In this document: positions 7,832 through 8,965 of the stretch, piece by piece | Position numbering within the stretch: the first letter of the stretch is position 1 | Layout of the letters: every line of letters starts with the position of its first letter | From: Flectobacillus sp. | GTDB lineage: Bacteria > Bacteroidota > Bacteroidia > Cytophagales > Spirosomataceae | Direction: 5' to 3' | DNA: 8,965 nt | Assembly: GCA_029865665.1 (NCBI GenBank) | Contig: JARXAV010000064.1 | Span: 1 to 8,965, forward strand | The notes under the pieces: generated by a model | The model's input: only the letters and a program-made list of their open reading frames with translations | Told to the model about the DNA's origin: nothing | The model's database searches: none | Position numbers and translations under genes: made by a program

Positions 7832-7901
7832 TGTTGTAAAAAAACAACAATATTTGCAAAGAAGTTACACATGTAACTAATTTGTAGTCAAATTTACAAA
7901 T
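7832..7901. promoter_or_regulatory. Candidate operator array upstream of the regulator gene
   Basis: Several dyads lie in 70 bases just upstream of the leftward regulator: TGTTGT/ACAACA (7832-7849), AGTTACA-CA-TGTAACT (7863-7878), AATTTG-TAGT-CAAATT (7879-7894), and ATTTGTA/TACAAAT overlapping it (7880-7901). The middle two abut and are each 16 bases long. Copies of a TTGTA/TTACA-like half-site recur. A leftward TAAATTTG at 7896-7889 fits the Bacteroidota -7 box, though no clear -33 box was found. Autoregulation by the adjacent repressor is the simplest reading, but binding is inferred. Confidence 0.5.
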
Positions 7902-8009
7902 AAAAGAGAACTATACAGATATGTTATAGATATTTTTCTACAAACAGTTGAAATTATTCGATGAACATCAATCAGTGTTTCACATAGTTAAATTAGGTTT
8001 AGTGGTTTG

Positions 8010-8041
8010 AATAACCCTAGATGTATCATTTAGGGTTTATT
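8010..8041. terminator. Possible bidirectional terminator hairpin
   Basis: AATAACCCTA (8010-8019) pairs with TAGGGTTTATT (8031-8041), with one bulged base, around an 11-base loop that can itself pair GAT/ATC. Pyrimidines (TTCTCTCTTT) follow on the plus strand. There is no gene immediately upstream on either side, so its client is unclear. Confidence 0.4.
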
Positions 8042-8120
8042 TCTCTCTTTAATCAATCGTTTGGAATGTTCTTCGAGCTTCCTGACTGACAAACTAACAA
8101 TTAATACGTTACTCTTTTTT

Positions 8121-8143
8121 AAAATACCCCGTTTTGCGGGGGT
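8121..8143 (-). terminator. GC-rich hairpin, possible leftward terminator
   Basis: CCCCG (8127-8131) and CGGGG (8137-8141) form a tight stem with a TTTTG loop, extended by one pair across a bulged G. Read leftward it is followed by TATTTT, so it could end transcription coming from the right. No leftward gene is visible there within the window. Confidence 0.4.
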
Positions 8144-8201
8144 GATATACTATTGCCCAATTTTAACGAGTATTCATAAGGTTACAAGTAGATAAATGAC
8201 T

Positions 8202-8232
8202 ATTGCTCAACTCTTTGGGTTGAGCAATCTTT
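8202..8232 (+). terminator. Perfect 10-base-pair hairpin, weak terminator or structured RNA
   Basis: ATTGCTCAAC (8202-8211) and GTTGAGCAAT (8219-8228) are perfectly complementary around a 7-base loop. Only CTTT follows, so as an intrinsic terminator it is weak. It may instead be part of a structured leader or a DNA site of a mobile element. Confidence 0.45.
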
Positions 8233-8247
8233 AAAACTTAGTATTAG

Positions 8248-8290
8248 GACAATATGGTTTTTCATTTGGGTTCGACTCCCTTAATTGTCA
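8248..8290 (+). other. tRNA T-arm-like fragment with acceptor-like flanks
   Basis: GGGTTCGACTCCC (8268-8280) has the form of a tRNA T-arm: a TTCGACT loop closed by GGG/CCC. It is flanked by GACAAT (8248-8253) and ATTGTC (8284-8289), which could pair like an acceptor stem. Only 14 bases separate GACAAT from GGG, so the D and anticodon arms are absent, and the outer T-stem positions do not pair. It is not a working tRNA. It could be a tRNA 3'-end relic such as an attachment site, or chance. Confidence 0.3.
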
Positions 8291-8294
8291 CAAG

Positions 8295-8332
8295 CGTATA
8301 GACTTAGCGTTAGTAATAAATAGCTCTATACG
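8295..8332. repeat. Inverted repeat CGTATAG / CTATACG
   Basis: Two perfect 7-base arms (8295-8301 and 8326-8332) are separated by 24 bases, with AGC/GCT available for inner pairing. It lies 70 bases before the next start codon and could be a protein-binding site or an RNA leader structure. The function is unknown. Confidence 0.4.
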
Positions 8333-8401
8333 AGTCATTTTTGAACATTATTTACTTTATAGGCATTCTATAAGGCTTAAAAAAAGCACCCTTTTCAAAA
8401 T

Positions 8402-8965
8402 ATGGAAAGACTAATTACACCCGTATCGCATTTGTTGACAACGATAAAACGCCCTGAGCTGGATTATCCTAAAATGAAGCAGAAATTAGGGGAAATCCTT
8501 ACTAAAAATACGCAGTTGATTGATACCCTGAAACTGCCTGTCAAAAAGTTAGCTGTATCAATGGAGCAGACAGCCAAACAGATTCTGCTACTATATGTGC
8601 GAAAATTTGAGGTTGGCGAAGTGAAGAACTGCACGGTGAAATTTACTTATAGCTATCTCTGCAAAAGTTTGGGTAAAGGCTTTCGAGTTCCTAATGTTAA
8701 AACGATCATCCGTCATATTCTTAGGTTTTTGGAGCTACCCTTTAAGTTTATTACTCAGAAGGAACGCTCACACATTGAGGAAATTGGGGTGAATGGCATC
8801 GCCTTAACCTTACATCCTTCGGTGATTTTCTTTAAAAGTGAAGCTCATCAGAAGGCACATGAACAAGGAAGCTCTGTGGTGGCGAGTCCAAAAAGTAAGC
8901 CACTACCCCCTCCTAGAGAGCAAATTGAAGTACCAACGAATCGAATTCCTTTTGAAGTGGCCATG
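8402..8965 (+). CDS. Unrecognised protein, possible winged-helix DNA-binding or replication-type protein (3' partial)
   Basis: A frame of 188 codons runs open off the right edge. ATG at 8402 is the first start after an in-frame stop at 8378-8380, with an A-rich leader. I do not recognise the family. Residues 1-60 are helical and basic (KRPELDYPKMKQKLGEILTK...). Residues about 57-145 alternate helices and strands (FTYSYLCKSLGKGF, then NVKTIIRHILRFLELPF, then a strand pair GIALTLHPSVIFF), which resembles a winged-helix layout. Residues about 160-180 form a Pro/Lys-rich linker (PKSKPLPPPREQ), which suggests a second domain beyond the window. There are no signal peptide or membrane segments, so it is probably cytoplasmic. 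Its base composition appears more GC-rich than the gap before it, supporting real coding. A plasmid or phage replication-type role is only a guess from the fold-like pattern and the neighbouring CI-type repressor. Confidence 0.75.
   Translation, partial: MERLITPVSHLLTTIKRPELDYPKMKQKLGEILTKNTQLIDTLKLPVKKLAVSMEQTAKQILLLYVRKFEVGEVKNCTVKFTYSYLCKSLGKGFRVPNVKTIIRHILRFLELPFKFITQKERSHIEEIGVNGIALTLHPSVIFFKSEAHQKAHEQGSSVVASPKSKPLPPPREQIEVPTNRIPFEVAM

Larger units (their letters stand above)
7902..8401. other. Gene-free region rich in hairpins
   Basis: Within the 614 bases between the regulator start and the next gene, this part shows no plausible coding frame on either strand. It contains hairpins at 8010-8041, 8126-8143, 8202-8228 and 8295-8332, and a tRNA T-arm-like motif at 8268-8280. 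A tiny ATG frame at 8197 (MTIAQLFGLSNL) merely reads through the 8202-8228 hairpin. No clear promoter for the downstream gene is seen: TTGAAC at 8341 has no good partner box. Confidence 0.5.

Noticed and set aside
7788..7859. Longer start for the regulator giving 24 extra residues
   Set aside because: The extension is Phe-rich and unlike the family, and it overlaps a dyad. The Met at 7787 gives the usual N-terminus for CI-like proteins.
8197..8235. 12-residue leader peptide MTIAQLFGLSNL
   Set aside because: It only reads through a perfect hairpin, lacks runs of a regulatory amino acid, and is far from any gene it could attenuate.
8248..8290. A functional tRNA gene
   Set aside because: Only a 3-pair T-stem and a 6-pair acceptor-like flank are present. 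The D and anticodon arms are missing and the outer T-stem positions do not pair.
1..8965. CRISPR array or rRNA
   Set aside because: No regularly spaced direct repeats and no rRNA-like sequence were seen on either strand.

Overview
The window looks like a chromosomal piece of a low-GC member of the Bacteroidota, most likely a cytophagalian (the genus level is a guess). The grounds are a signal-peptide-bearing M43 metalloprotease with GEVED modules, a TonB-dependent receptor with the Bacteroidota-type N-terminal carboxypeptidase-regulatory-like domain, A-rich start regions without Shine-Dalgarno sequences, and an upstream TTG...TAnnTTTG promoter, which is the sigma-ABfr type of this phylum.

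Left part (1-3287): most of a secreted multidomain M43 zinc metalloprotease. Its start codon lies left of the window: the frame is open to base 2 and codes for a signal-peptide core there. The apparent TTG start at 41 is not real. The gene ends in a hairpin terminator. A 427-base gap (3230-3656) then carries that terminator and a good promoter for the next gene.

Centre (3657-6455): one complete TonB-dependent outer-membrane receptor, alone in its unit, with a strong intrinsic terminator 22 bases after the stop and no SusD-type partner.

Right part (6456-8965): a gene-poor accessory-looking segment. It holds about 730 bases of apparently decayed sequence with short open-frame fragments. Next comes a leftward 163-residue CI-type helix-turn-helix regulator with its own terminator and a cluster of abutting dyads and TTGTA/TTACA half-sites upstream. 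After that come 600 bases with several hairpins and a tRNA T-arm-like fragment. Last is the 5' part of an unrecognised rightward gene that runs off the window. I read this side as the edge or remnant of a mobile element (phage, plasmid or island), but no integrase, transposase or structural phage gene is visible, so this is inference.

Functionally, the protease and the receptor would fit extracellular breakdown and envelope uptake, but each has its own terminator and nothing shows that they act together. I did not find a recognisable new defence or biosynthetic system. The least explained parts are the dyad array, the hairpin and T-arm region, and the truncated gene at the right end.
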